Below are positions 1 to 12,100 of a stretch of DNA of 64,000 bases, piece after piece. The first letter of the stretch is position 1, and every line of letters begins with the position of its first letter. The notes beneath the pieces were generated by a model that ran no database searches, was not told where the DNA came from, and saw only the letters and a list, made by a program, of their open reading frames with translations. The translations under genes were made by a program, and so were the position numbers. This stretch comes from Gambelia wislizenii (taxonomy: Eukaryota > Chordata > Lepidosauria > Squamata > Crotaphytidae): positions 111,174,309 through 111,238,308 of the forward strand of contig JAUMIR010000002.1 in NCBI GenBank assembly GCA_030847615.1, given 5' to 3'.

Positions 1-455
1 TTTTTATTCTCACCAGTTGCCTCCGCTGAACAGCATTTTTTAAAAAAAGCATATATAAGGTACAAAAGTGCAATATTTCACCTTAACAGAGAGGCAAAAA
101 AGAATTGCCCATTTTATTGCATTAGCGCTTGCTCACTAAGGCAAAAATAAAAATTGTGGTTCCGGGCGCTTGCCTTGTTAGTAAGCCCTTCCCTCTGCAT
201 TCATCTGGCCAATCAGTTTTTAGCTCCTGCTTGTATGGGAAAGCGAATAAATTCATTTGCTTGTCCCAATGAGCAGGAATGAGCATTCTCCCCGCTGTTT
301 TTTAAAAACTCGAATAAAAGCTGTGAAGGCTTTTCCTGTGGAGTATATGGCATATTTAGCTCCCCCTTCTGAATATGGGGATACAATGCGTGATGCCATT
401 AAGACAGGTTGTACCCTCCTTGCATTCTGTGAGGAGTATTTTCAGTGTTTCGACA
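1..455 (-). repeat. Interspersed repeat, family shared with 46.5-47.2 kb
   Basis: This sequence is largely the reverse complement of 46810-47220: shared blocks include GCTTGTCCCAATGAGCAGGA, AAGACAGGTTGTA and GCATTCTGTGAGGAGTATTT. Homology stops near 455. It is a non-coding repeat whose 3' part resembles lizard LINE/SINE tails; class not settled. Confidence 0.7.
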
Positions 456-2221
456 ACCCCAAAGACACACACAACTTAAATTACTGGCTTCATGTCCAGT
501 GCTACCCTGTTGAGGTAAGTCCCATAACTATTAAAATAAAAATAAAAAATATTAAAAATATTGTATTTTATACACATAGCCAAAAATCCAAAATACTTCT
601 TGTCTCAAGCATTTTGGATAAGGGATACTCAAACTGTACTGGGTTTTGCTTTGTAGATTACTGGCATCTCTGTAAGCAAAGGACTGTTTCAGAATAAAGT
701 TCCATAGTTGCCAGATGGCAAAATCTAATCATTTGCAAAACTGTTGAATGAATTAATGTTGAATAAGTACATCTGCTGCTGAAATAACTAAACAAATCTA
801 TTTGTACTCTCCAAAATCTTGCTGCATGACTTGCAGTGCAGCAAAATGTGTCTTTGAGGCACTACCTAATGTAAGATTAGCAGAAATGGAGGCTGCTCAA
901 TTCTGAGATTTAATTGGTTTTTAAATGGAGAGGTGTTAAGTCAATATAATCTGATCTCCACTATGTTTGCCAATTATAAATCCCTGTGGAATTACAGCTT
1001 TAAAAGAAAGTGACTCTTAGCCCACGTGCAGCTGGAATGAAACGACTATTGGTACATTGGTATCATTAACTGTCTTGCATCACAGAGGATGGTGACTTAT
1101 TTTGCAGACCTGAGTAATAAACTAAATATAAGCATTGTTTCAAGATGAACATACATAGCACTGGGAATACTTGCTTTCAAGGCAAAGAGATATATATAGT
1201 TAAGAATATTTTTAATCAGGCCTGAACAATTTGTGAATGGCCAAGCCAAACACATCATCAGTCATGCATCATGGCCTTACTTGACAGGTCTCCCCTGGCC
1301 TGTTTTTATAATCCCAAATTGTCATTAACATCAGGAGCTTAATCAAGCCAATTTATATGCACAGAGGACTGTATTCAGCTTGGTAATACGAGAAAATTAT
1401 AAACTGATTTCTTAAATGCAAAAGAAAAATTAATGTGGCTTCCAATTTTTTTTAGCTGAATTTTCTTTATCTATTCATTTTACCTTACCATTTTGCTATG
1501 TGATGCAGCCCTCCTATTAATCTAAAACCAGCTAATGAATGTGAATACTGCAAAAGAAAAGTCTATTTTTTAATGGAAACTTTCAGGTAACAGCACTATA
1601 TATTGGGTAGAGCAGAGGTAAACTAGGAGATGATGCCTTTTGTCAAACTGTTCAGGTGTTACGAACCAGAACCACAAGCCCATGCTGGACAATTTACAAG
1701 AAGCAGGGGCTGAGAAACGGGGGCAAAAAAGTTTGTCTATTTAGAGTTAGATCAAAAAGGATTGCCCTCACTTTGACATGGTTTTGTAGCTGAATCTGGC
1801 TAACCGGTGATGTGTAATTTCCTCAAGTTATTTACATTCATAGACTTTAAGAGGTGGAAGGGACCTTCAGCACTAGTTGTTTGGCTCTTCTTAGGGAAAT
1901 TAAAAAAAAAAACTAGCAGCAGAGAAAGCTGTTGGTCAAGAAAAGTGAGTTATGTGGGTGAAATTGTGTTTATAATGTTTACTATCTGAGATCTCATAAT
2001 AAAGGGCAGGATGGAAATATTTTTATATATAAATAAAAACTGTAAGCAAAGTGAGAGAGAGCCACTTTCCCCGGAATACCCACTTTTGCCATTTTGAGTT
2101 CTCAGAGACACACACACGCACACACACGTCTAACTGTTGTTTTCACTTCTATAGTTAAATGACTTTCTCCAAGTAATGGAAGTATTTACATACATTTTCT
2201 GAAATTGTTTTACTTTCCCAG
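456..2221 (+). other. SFMBT1 intron sequence, no gene recognised
   Basis: AT-rich sequence with a short (CA)n run at about 2108-2128 and no long supported ORF. No MBT-domain exon was found here, so the exon preceding 2222 lies upstream of the window or escaped notice. Confidence 0.6.
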
Positions 2222-2361
2222 TTGTAACGAATGGTAAATACTACTGTCCAAAGATCTACTTTAACCACCGCTGCTTCTCAGGGCCATACCTTAACAAAGG
2301 TAGAATTGCTGAACTGCCACAGTCTGTGGGGCCTGGGAACTGTGTCCTTGTTCTTAAAGAG
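2222..2361 (+). CDS. SFMBT1: SFMBT1 exon: start of SLED domain
   Basis: The acceptor is a pyrimidine-rich run ending CCCAG at 2221 and the donor is GAG|GTAAGG at 2361/2362. It encodes [18 protein letters not shown] through [11 protein letters not shown]. The exon begins two bases into a codon, so the previous exon, outside the window or unrecognised, ends in phase 1. It ends in phase 0. Length 140 nt. Confidence 0.95.
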
Positions 2362-5300
2362 GTAAGGGTGTGTGGAAAACACAGTTGAATGTTTGTGGCA
2401 CAATTCGCTACCTTCCTCTTGTATCAGTCCCACTGTCCATGTCACAGCAGATTAGAAATACATTAATGTAATCTTTAGGGTAAGAATAAAAATGTATAAT
2501 GGTACATGAAGTAATATTCGAGCCTACCTGTACCTATTAATTTATTTAAAGAAATTAAGGTAGGTTTGGCAGTAGCATTTACAGCATTATGAGAGGGGGA
2601 AGACTATACACTGAATCTTATAGTAGCACTATATGTCATTGAATCATAGTAGCAGAAACTTCTCAGGGCAGAATATTAAAATTGATGAGTTGGCAATTGG
2701 ATCTGTTGGGACAAATCTACAGTCCTTTCTGAACATTCTAGATTATTCTAACCGCCTCTAGGGATTTCTGATGTAAGTTATACATCATTGGTTATACCTC
2801 GTGACAGCTTTGTTAAATACTGTTCAATATCCATGATTATAGTGCTACTTTAAAAAAAAATCAGGTTTATTATTGTGGGTTATTTTCATATTAAGTTGAT
2901 GTATGTTTTCTCATATGGCTGTCTTACTTCTTGGAATGAATTGGATAAAACAATTTTCACTCATTCATTCTTCTAGATATTTCAGTAGAAGGGTAAATAC
3001 TTCCTTTGACTGTTTCCTTAACTAACCCTTGTACTGTTCCATTTTCCTTCTCCCTCTCAATAGTAAACTGACCCTCCTGAATTATGTGCTGTGAAATCCT
3101 GTTCCAAGCTTCCTTTGATTAATGTGAAGTCAAAGGCTTTCACGGCCAGCATCCATAGATTTTCCTTGGGTTTTTTCCAGGCTGTGAGGCCGTGTTCTGG
3201 AAGAGTTTATTTCTGATGTTTGGCCTGCATCTATGGTTGGCATCTTCAGAGAATGGTTGGGTTGGAGTGGGGGGGAGTATATACTGTGAACCCCTGTTGG
3301 GGAGGATATGTAAATTTGTGCATTTGAATGGCTAGTTTCTGGGTAGAGATATGCAAGGAGGATTAGTGTCTATTTGGCTAATAGTTGGTTAAGGGTCCAT
3401 TATCTGCTGGAAATTCCCCTGTCCCTGGGTGGAGTTTATTTGCAAGTGTTGAGTTCTGGCATTAGTGTTTTTCAGGACTGGCAGCCAGATTTTGTTTACT
3501 TTTAGGGATTCTCCTTGCATATCTCCACCAAGAAACTAGCCATTCAAATACACAAATTTACATATCCTCCCCAACAGGGTCTCACAGCATATAACACACA
3601 CTTCTACCCAACCATTCTCTGAAGATGCCAGCCACAGATGCAGATGAAATGTCAGAAATAAACTCTTCCAGAACACGGCCTCACAGCCTGGAAAAAAAAC
3701 AAGGAAAATTCCTTTGATTAGTTCATAAGTCCTTTGTTTGCCTACGTTTTATGCCATATTTCACAAGCCATTGTGCAACCTGTAGCCCCTCCCTGAGATT
3801 CTTAGCACAACACACCATGGATGCCCCTCACCAGCATCAAATTCCTTCTCAGGCAAGCGGCACTTCTCTAGTACTGTTTCCTCTGCGTCTCTGTGTATGT
3901 ATGTATACAGTTTCTTCTTCATGGGCTCTGTGACTCACACAAATGATAATCTTCACTGCAGTTCATTCAGATAAATAGGATTCATCTCCTAAATCATATT
4001 GACTAGTAAGCATAAAATCTTACTGTACCAGTAACTTAAGGTTTTCCCCTCTCTCTTTCCATTTTCAGGTCCTCTCTTTGCTGATCAATGCTGCTTATAA
4101 ACCCAGCCGTGTTCTTAGAGAAATACAATTGGATGAGGAGACTGCATGGCATGGATATGGAGAGACCTTGAAAGCAAAGTAAATTGTCTGTTCTATATTC
4201 TGTGTTTATCCTTTGCTCTTTGGGCTAAATGAAATGTTAGAAAAGAACCATTTTTACCTATTGTAATGGTATTATGGAAAGCCAACATGGCTTAGTGGTT
4301 GGAGTGTTGGACTAAGGCTCTGGGAGACCAGGGTTTGAATTTCTGCTTGGCCATGGAAACTCACTAGTTGAGCTTGGCCAAGTCACACTCTCTTGGGCTT
4401 AAAGAAAGGTGGTGACAAACCTCCTCTGAATAACTCTTGCCTAGAAAACCCCATCATATGTTTATCTTAAGGTCACCATAAGTCAGAAACAACTTGAATG
4501 TATACAAGAACCACAACATTAATATGCAGGTAGAAAGATGTTTAAAGAGTGGTGTTGACAGGCAGAAGGTCTTGCTTAATTCTTCCCTCTTCATCCGTTG
4601 TCTCCTGCAAATGTCCCAGCACCTTCCCCTGACCAACAATCCTCAAAAACGAGAAGTCATTCTGATAATACATCTGAAAGAAAGACTACTAACAACAACA
4701 CCTGAGTTTCCCTTTCATTGCGGAGTTTTGTGGGAGAGGGTTGATTACTGAAGGAGTTGAGCACTTCTTCCTTAACTCATTGATCCTTTGCCATAAGGTG
4801 GACTAATAACTTATTGAGGAAAGTAAACCCACCTCTGATGTGGGTGATTTATGCCTTGTCTCCCATTCCCCCGCCCTCCGATTCCACCAAAATAAACACA
4901 CATTTTGTACAAATGAAAACAGCATAGTTAGGTAATAAAATGACAATATTATCTTCTGCTTTCCCTTAACAACAGGTAGAAGTATAGTTGTATTTCTTCA
5001 GCCTTGCTCAGTTGTTGGAAAACTAACTTAATGTTGCAGTCTTCTAGTTAGACAGAGAACTAACTCTGTGAATAATTAGGAGTATTCTTAATTATGGTAC
5101 ACTAATTAGTATAAGGTAAATGATTAGGAGTACTTATAAAGCTGTTCCATGCTTAACATGGAATGAATTATTTGAGACATTACAGAATTGACTCTGCAGC
5201 ACTGAGCAACAGCTTAGTAACTATCCTGAGCTCGCTTAGGTTACTGATTTATTTATTCAATATAAGGCCAAGAGACTGACTCAAGCTGAAAGTGAACAAA

Positions 5301-6148
5301 AGACCTAGGATAATTACAGGGTTTTTTTTACTTGCTTTTGCTTTGAAAGTAACTGTGTGGAACAATATTAAGGCAAGAGTTCTGAGAAATCAGCATAGCA
5401 ACAAGTATATGTCTTGAAATAGAAAAATCCAATAGATCTCAGCTCCCATTTGGATTGGCAGCTGTAATTATGAACACTGTTAGAGAAATTGGAGAAGGGT
5501 GAATGTGCCCAGCAATTCTCCAGTGTTGTTAGAAGTTAGAGGGTGTAACTGCAAACCTTTTGTTTGCGAAGAGAGCAATTTAATCTATCCTTCTCCCTAG
5601 TGCTTGGAATAAATGCTAGTACAGTGGGCCCTCTGTAGCCACTGGGGTTTGGTTCCAGGACCCCCAGTGGATACCAAAATCCATGGATGCTCAAGTCCCA
5701 TTATATACAATGGCAAAGTAAAATTGTGTCCCTTATATAAAACAGCAAAATCAAGGTTTGCTTTTTAGAATTAGTGTTTTAAAAAATACTTTCAAACCAT
5801 GGTTGCTTGAATCTGTGGATTCAGAACCCATGGATACAAAGGGCCAACTATATAGTTTTTTCCCTAAACTGTCATTTTCCAGGATCCCTCACTGCCCAGT
5901 AAGCTTTCACAGAGCAGCCTTTGCTCCAGATCACTACATCCTACATCTGCCACAGAGGATACATGGGAGTAGGAGGAAAGGGGGATATTTCCACTGCTTC
6001 AGATCTTAATTTCTGCTGAAGTAGAGCTTGAGGCTGTAATGCTCACATAATACTGAATGTGATCATTAAAAGTTTATATATTAGTCATCAGCGCGCTTGC
6101 AGAAAATGCAGGATTAGTCTTTCCTGAATCTTCATTTGCGAAGAAAAG

Positions 6149-6190
<42 letters not shown>

Positions 6191-9100
6191 CCCACTTCAG
6201 TGAAACTGCTACTAGTCATACTGACTTTGTAAGCTTACCTTTTTAGCAAGATCAATATTGCTGGAGTATATCTGAGAATAGTGATTCTTTACATTTCACC
6301 AGGTGTAAAAAAAATTCTTTACATAGGAGGCTACCTTATACCGAGTCAGACCATTGGTCCTTCAAGGCCAATGTTGTCAGTTTTGACTTTTAGCAGCTCT
6401 TCAGGTTTTCAGGCAGAATTTTTTCCTAGCCCTGCCTAGAGAATCCCTTATATTCTCTGGTGGTCTCCCAAACAAGTATTAATCAGCCCCACTACTGCTT
6501 AGCTTCTGAAGTCACATGAGATTGGCTGTGTTCAGGGTGGTATGGCAGTACATAAAGCACATCAACTTGTATGGTTTGCATATCCTCCCCCTCAAATGTT
6601 TGTTTTTCTGGGTGCAGGTATAAAGGAAAGAGCTACCGTGCCACAGTAGAAGTTGTGAGAACAGCTGATCGGGTGGCAGAGTTTTGCAGGCAGACCTGCA
6701 TCAAACTGGAATGCTGTCCAAATCTCTTTGGCCCCCAAATGGTGCTAGACAAGTGTTCAGAGAACTGTTCTGTTCTGACAAAAACCAAATACAGTAAGTA
6801 GAAGTGGTTGTTTATGTCTCTCTTAATTTATCTGCTGAGAAGGACCATTTGTGTCATGATCATATAAACAGTCTTATCTTGTTCTGAATGTGATAACTGA
6901 CATCAAGCTGACTTTAGAGTAGGGTGGGCAACTTGTGGCACTTCAAATGTGGTTGGACTGAAATTTTCATCAACCCTTGCCAGCATAGCCAATAGTGAAG
7001 GATGATGGGACCTGTAGTCCAGTATTTGCTGGCCAACAAGTATCTCACTCCTACCTTAGAAAGTAAGTGGAGCACTACAGGGCATTATTTAATTTCATTT
7101 TATATCCCACCTTTTCTCCCAACACAAGACTCAGAATGGCATGTAACAAATTAAAATGCCCTATCAGGAGCAGCTTAGAGAGCTGGGTATGTTTAGCCTG
7201 GAGAAAAGAAGGTTAAGAGGTGACATGACAGCCATGTTTAAATATTTGAAAGGATGTCATATTGAGGATGGAGCAAGCTTGTTTTCTGCTGCCCCAGAAA
7301 CTAGGATACAGAGCAGTGGATCTGTATCTACAGGAATCTACAGGAAAAGAGATTCCACTTAAACATTAGGAAGAACTTCCTGACAGTAAGAGCTGTTTGG
7401 CAGTGGAATGCGCTGTCTCAGAGTGTGGTGGAGTCTCCTTTGAAGGTTTTTAAACAGAGGCTAGATGCCCAACTATCGGGAATGCTTTGACTGGGTATTC
7501 AGGCATGGCAGGGGGTTGGACTAGATGGCCCTTGTGGTCTCTTCCCAACTCTATGATTCTATGAAAACAAAGAACAAAAAAAAAAACCCTATTGGTACAA
7601 AATAATAATAATAATAATAAAATTTATTTATACCCCGCCCCTCTGCTAAAAACAATCGGGGCGGCTTCCAACAATTAAAACATTATAATAATGACTAAAA
7701 ACCCCACCCACCCCCACCCTCCCACATAAAAAGACATTAAACACAATAAGATTAAAACCTTCTAGCTAAAAAAATACATTAAAAACAAATATATACATAA
7801 TTTTTTAAAAAGCCAGGAGTCTGAGTTCCTGAGGCCGGGATCTAATCAGGAAAGGCCTGCCGAAAGAGATCCGTCTTTAGTGCTTTTTTAAAGCTACTCA
7901 AGCTCGTCAGCTGACGGATCTCATTCGGCAGGCCATTCCACAATTTGGGGGCGATTACTGAAAAGGCCCTCTGGGAGGTTGCAGACAGCCTAGATTTTTG
8001 TGGCTGAAGCAGATTCCTCCCAGAGGACCGGAGTATGCGGGGAGGATTGTATGGGAGGAGGCGGTTCCGGAGATAAGTTGGACCCAAGCCATTTAGGGCT
8101 TTAAAGGTAATAACCAACACCTTATACTGGGCCCGGAAACTGATAGGCAGCCAGTGGAGAGATTTTAGTATTGGAGTTATATGATCTCTCCGAGATGTTC
8201 CTGAGACCACTCTGGCTGCCATATTTTGTACCAACTGAAGTTTCCGGACCAAGCACGAGGGTAGCCCCATGTAGAGCGCATTGCAGAAATCTAGACGAGA
8301 GGTTACCAGCGCGTGCACCACAGTCTCAAGGTCCCTTACTTCCAGGAAAGGGCACAGCTGGCGTATCAGCCGAAGCTGATAACAAGCGCTCCTGACCGTC
8401 GCATTCACTTGACTCGTCATCTGAAGCGATGAATCAAGGAGCACCCCCAGACTGCGAACACAGTCCTTAACGGGGAGTGTGACCCCATCCAGGACTGGAG
8501 GTTGCAACTCAACTCCTGGTTTCGGGGCCGCTACCTTGAGCACCTCCGTTTTGTCTGGATTTAATCTCAATCTGTTTTTCCTCATCCAGCCCATTACAGC
8601 TTTAAGACAGTCATTAAGAGGAGAGATGCCATTAGGATTCGAGGCCGATGATCGGGACAAGGAGAAATAGATCTGGGTGTCATCAGCGTACTGATAACAC
8701 CCAGCCCCATAACCCCGAATAATCTCACCCAGCGGCTTCATATAGATGTTAAACAGCATCGGGGACAGGATGGCGCCCTGTGGAACACCACAAGTAAGCT
8801 CCTTTCTGCTGGAGCAGCTGTCCCCAAGCCGCACCCTCTGGGACCTGTCCGAGAGGAAGGACCGGAACCACTGGAGCGCAGTGCCTCCAATTCCTAACCC
8901 TCTCAGGCGATCCAGGAGAATGCCATGATCTATCGTATCGAAAGCCGCTGAGAGGTCCAGAAGCACCAACAGGGACACATTACCCCTGTCGATGCTTAGA
9001 TGCAGATCATCGGTCAAGGCAACCATGGCAGTCTCAACTCCAAATCCCGTCCTGAAGCCAGTTTGAAATGGGTCTAGATAATCAGTTTCATCCAAGACCA

Positions 9101-12100
9101 CTTGGAGTTGAAGAGCAACTGCCCTCTCGATCACTTTGCTCAAGAATGGTAACATAGAAACCGGCCTATAGTTATTCATGTCCAGGGGGTCTAGGGAAGG
9201 TTTTTTCAGGAGCGGCCTAACCGCCGCTTCCTTTAAACAAGATGGAACACACCCTTCCCTGAGGGATGCATTGATGATGTCCTTAAGGAACACCATCAAG
9301 GCAGTCCCCCCCTGGATGGCCAGCCATGAAGGGCAAGGATCAAGAGGGCAGGTCGTCTTCCTCACTCTACCAAGTAGCTTGTCCACGTCCTCGGTACTCA
9401 CAGATTGAAATTGATTCAGTAAACTTACATCAACGGAGTTGCTGGACACCTCGTCAATTGTTTCTGTCAAAATGCTGGCATCTAAGTCGGCTCTTATCCG
9501 AGAGATTTTATCTGCAAAGTAGTTGTTAAATGCATCACAGCAGGCCGTTGTTGGGTTAAGCAATGGGTTCTGTGCAGGTTTTTTTTAAAAAATAACAGTT
9601 GGATTAAAAATACAAAGTTAAAACATATTTAAAATATAATAAAAAGATAAAAGCCCAGCACACCCCACTAAAAGCTCCTTCTGCCTCAACAAGTTAAGAG
9701 ACATAGGTCTGCCTGAATTAAAAACTCTTTGCCCACCATCAGAAAGAGCAAAAAGGGGCAGGTGAACCTCCTTGCCTGAGAATACTCTATGAAATTGATG
9801 GGGTCGCCAAAGTCAGGAGGCGACTTGAAGACACACATACACATCCTTCATCCTGTTAACATAACTACAAGATAGAACATGGGAATCAAGGAGCAAATGT
9901 GGGTCTTATAGATTGTCAAAATAAGACATATATGTTTCAGACGTGCCTTCTAAAATCTCCTCCTAATACCTTGTTTTTAAGAACTAACAAATGATAAGTT
10001 GTCCTCATGTGTCATAGTAAAAAAAATCCTCTTCTTTCAATCCCCCATAGCCCACTACTATGGGAAGCGGAGAAACAAAAGGATTGGTCGACCACCAGGT
10101 ATCCATAGCAGCATAGATGCAAGCATGAAGAAAGCAAGCAAGAAGAGAAAGAAAAGGAAAAACTTCTTTGTTCATAAGAAGAAACGGTCCTCTACCTCAG
10201 TGGATAACACACCAGCTGGCTCACCCCAAGTATGTTATCATGTAGACAGTCATGTGAAAAACAAACTACATCCTCTTTGAATTCTATGGTTTTACATATC
10301 AGGACATAATAACATTCACTTGTTCCTTAGCAGGTCTTAAAATTAGGTAAATACAACCTCAGATGAACAACACATGACATATTACACTGCGTCATGATTT
10401 ATTCAACAAAAATAAAGCCAAAATGGATAATCCATGTGTGAAAAACTAAGTACACCCTTGTTGCTTCCATAGGAATTAAGATGCTAAGTAGCAGATAGGT
10501 GCTGCTAGTCAAATGCCCTTGATCAAAACCAAGTGTGACCACCTCTATAAAAGCCAAAGTTTTAGCAGTTTGTTGGTCTGGAGCATTCAGGTGTGTGTTA
10601 ATACAACGCCAAGGAGGAAAGACATCAGCAATGATCTTAGAGAAGCAATTGTTGCTGCCCATCAATCTGGGAAGCATTATAAGGCCATTTCCAAACAATT
10701 TAAAGTCCATCATTCTTCAGTGAGAAAGATTATTCAAAAGTCGAAAACATTCAAGACAGTTGCCAATCTTCCCAGGAATGAATGTCCCAGCAAATTCACA
10801 CCAAGCTCAAACCGTGCAATGCTAAAAAAATTTGCAAAAAAACAAAACACACACACACACACACAAGAGGTACATCTCAGACTCTACTGGCCTCAGTTAG
10901 CTTGTCAGATATTAATGTTCATGACAGTACAGTTAGAAAAAGACTGAACAAGTATGGTTTGTTGGGAAGGGTTGCCAGGAGAAAGCCTCCTTTCTCTAAA
11001 CAGAACGTGGCAGCACGGCGTAGGTTTGCAAAGTTGCATCTGAACAAACCACAAGACTTCTAGAACAATGTCTTTTGAACAGATGAGACCAAAGTGGAGA
11101 TGTTTCACCATAATGCACAGCAACACAGCATATCAGCACAAACACCTCATACCATCTGTCAAGCATGGTGGTGGAGGGGTGATGATTTGGACTTGTTTTG
11201 CAGCCACAGGACCTAGGAACCTTGTGGTTATTGAGTCAACCATGAACTCCTCTGTATACCAAAGTGTTCTAGAGTCAAATGTGAGGCTATTTGTCAGAAA
11301 GCTAAAGCTTGGCCGAAATTGGGTCATGCAACAAGACAATGATCCCAAGCACATCAGCAAATCAACCGGAAAAAAAATCAAGGTGTTGAGATGGCCCAGT
11401 CAGGTCCAGACCTCAACCCAATTGAAATGTTGTGGTGGAACTTAAGAGAGCCATGTATAAACAAATGCCCACAAACCTCAATGAACTGAAGCAATGTTGT
11501 AAAGAAGAGTGGGTCAAAATTCCTCCACAATGATGTGAGAGACTGATAAAGTCATACAGAAAATGATTACTTCAAGTTATTGCTGCTAAAGGTGGTTCTA
11601 CAAGCTATTGACACATAAGGTATAATTAGTTTTTCACACATGGCTTCTCCATTTTGGCTTTATTTTTGTTGAATAAATCATGACATGGTGTAATATGTCA
11701 TGTGTTGTTGTTCATCTGAGGTTGTATTTACCTAGTTTTAAGACCTGCTAAGGAACAGATGATTGTTATTATGTCCTGGTATGTAAAACCATAGAATTCA
11801 AAGAGGGTGTACTTTCTTTTTCACATGATTATATATTTAATACCATGTATGCTGGATTGATGGATAAAACATCAGTAGAGTAAGCTTCTGCTCACCAGCT
11901 TCACTAATCCATCCTACTCTAACCTTAACTTTCTCCTTTCTGTACCATTTCAGGGCAGTGGGGGGGAAGAGGAGGATGACCAGGATGAGGTGGATGAAGA
12001 ATCTCTTACTGAAGACAGTACTTCGGAGCATCAGGAGGAACTGCTGGATGAGTCTGAAGTGTCAGAGAAGAAATCACAGTCATCTTCCCCCACACAGAGT

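Noticed and set aside
257..697. 146-codon ORF that might be taken as an exon upstream of SFMBT1
   Set aside because: Its first two thirds match the reverse complement of the repeat at 46.8-47.2 kb at DNA level, and the translation shows no MBT-domain features.
6151..6187. Ordinary (GA)n microsatellite
   Set aside because: The same flanking terminus is attached to GA repeats in two other LINE-X copies, so it is better explained as the LINE tail.
6470..6550. Functional 5S rRNA gene (- strand)
   Set aside because: Only part of 5S is present, with many substitutions, joined to a SINE body.
6571..6801. An independent small gene starting at ATG 6571
   Set aside because: The supported part is the SFMBT1 exon 6618-6793; the extra codons on each side are intron bases beyond AG and GT.
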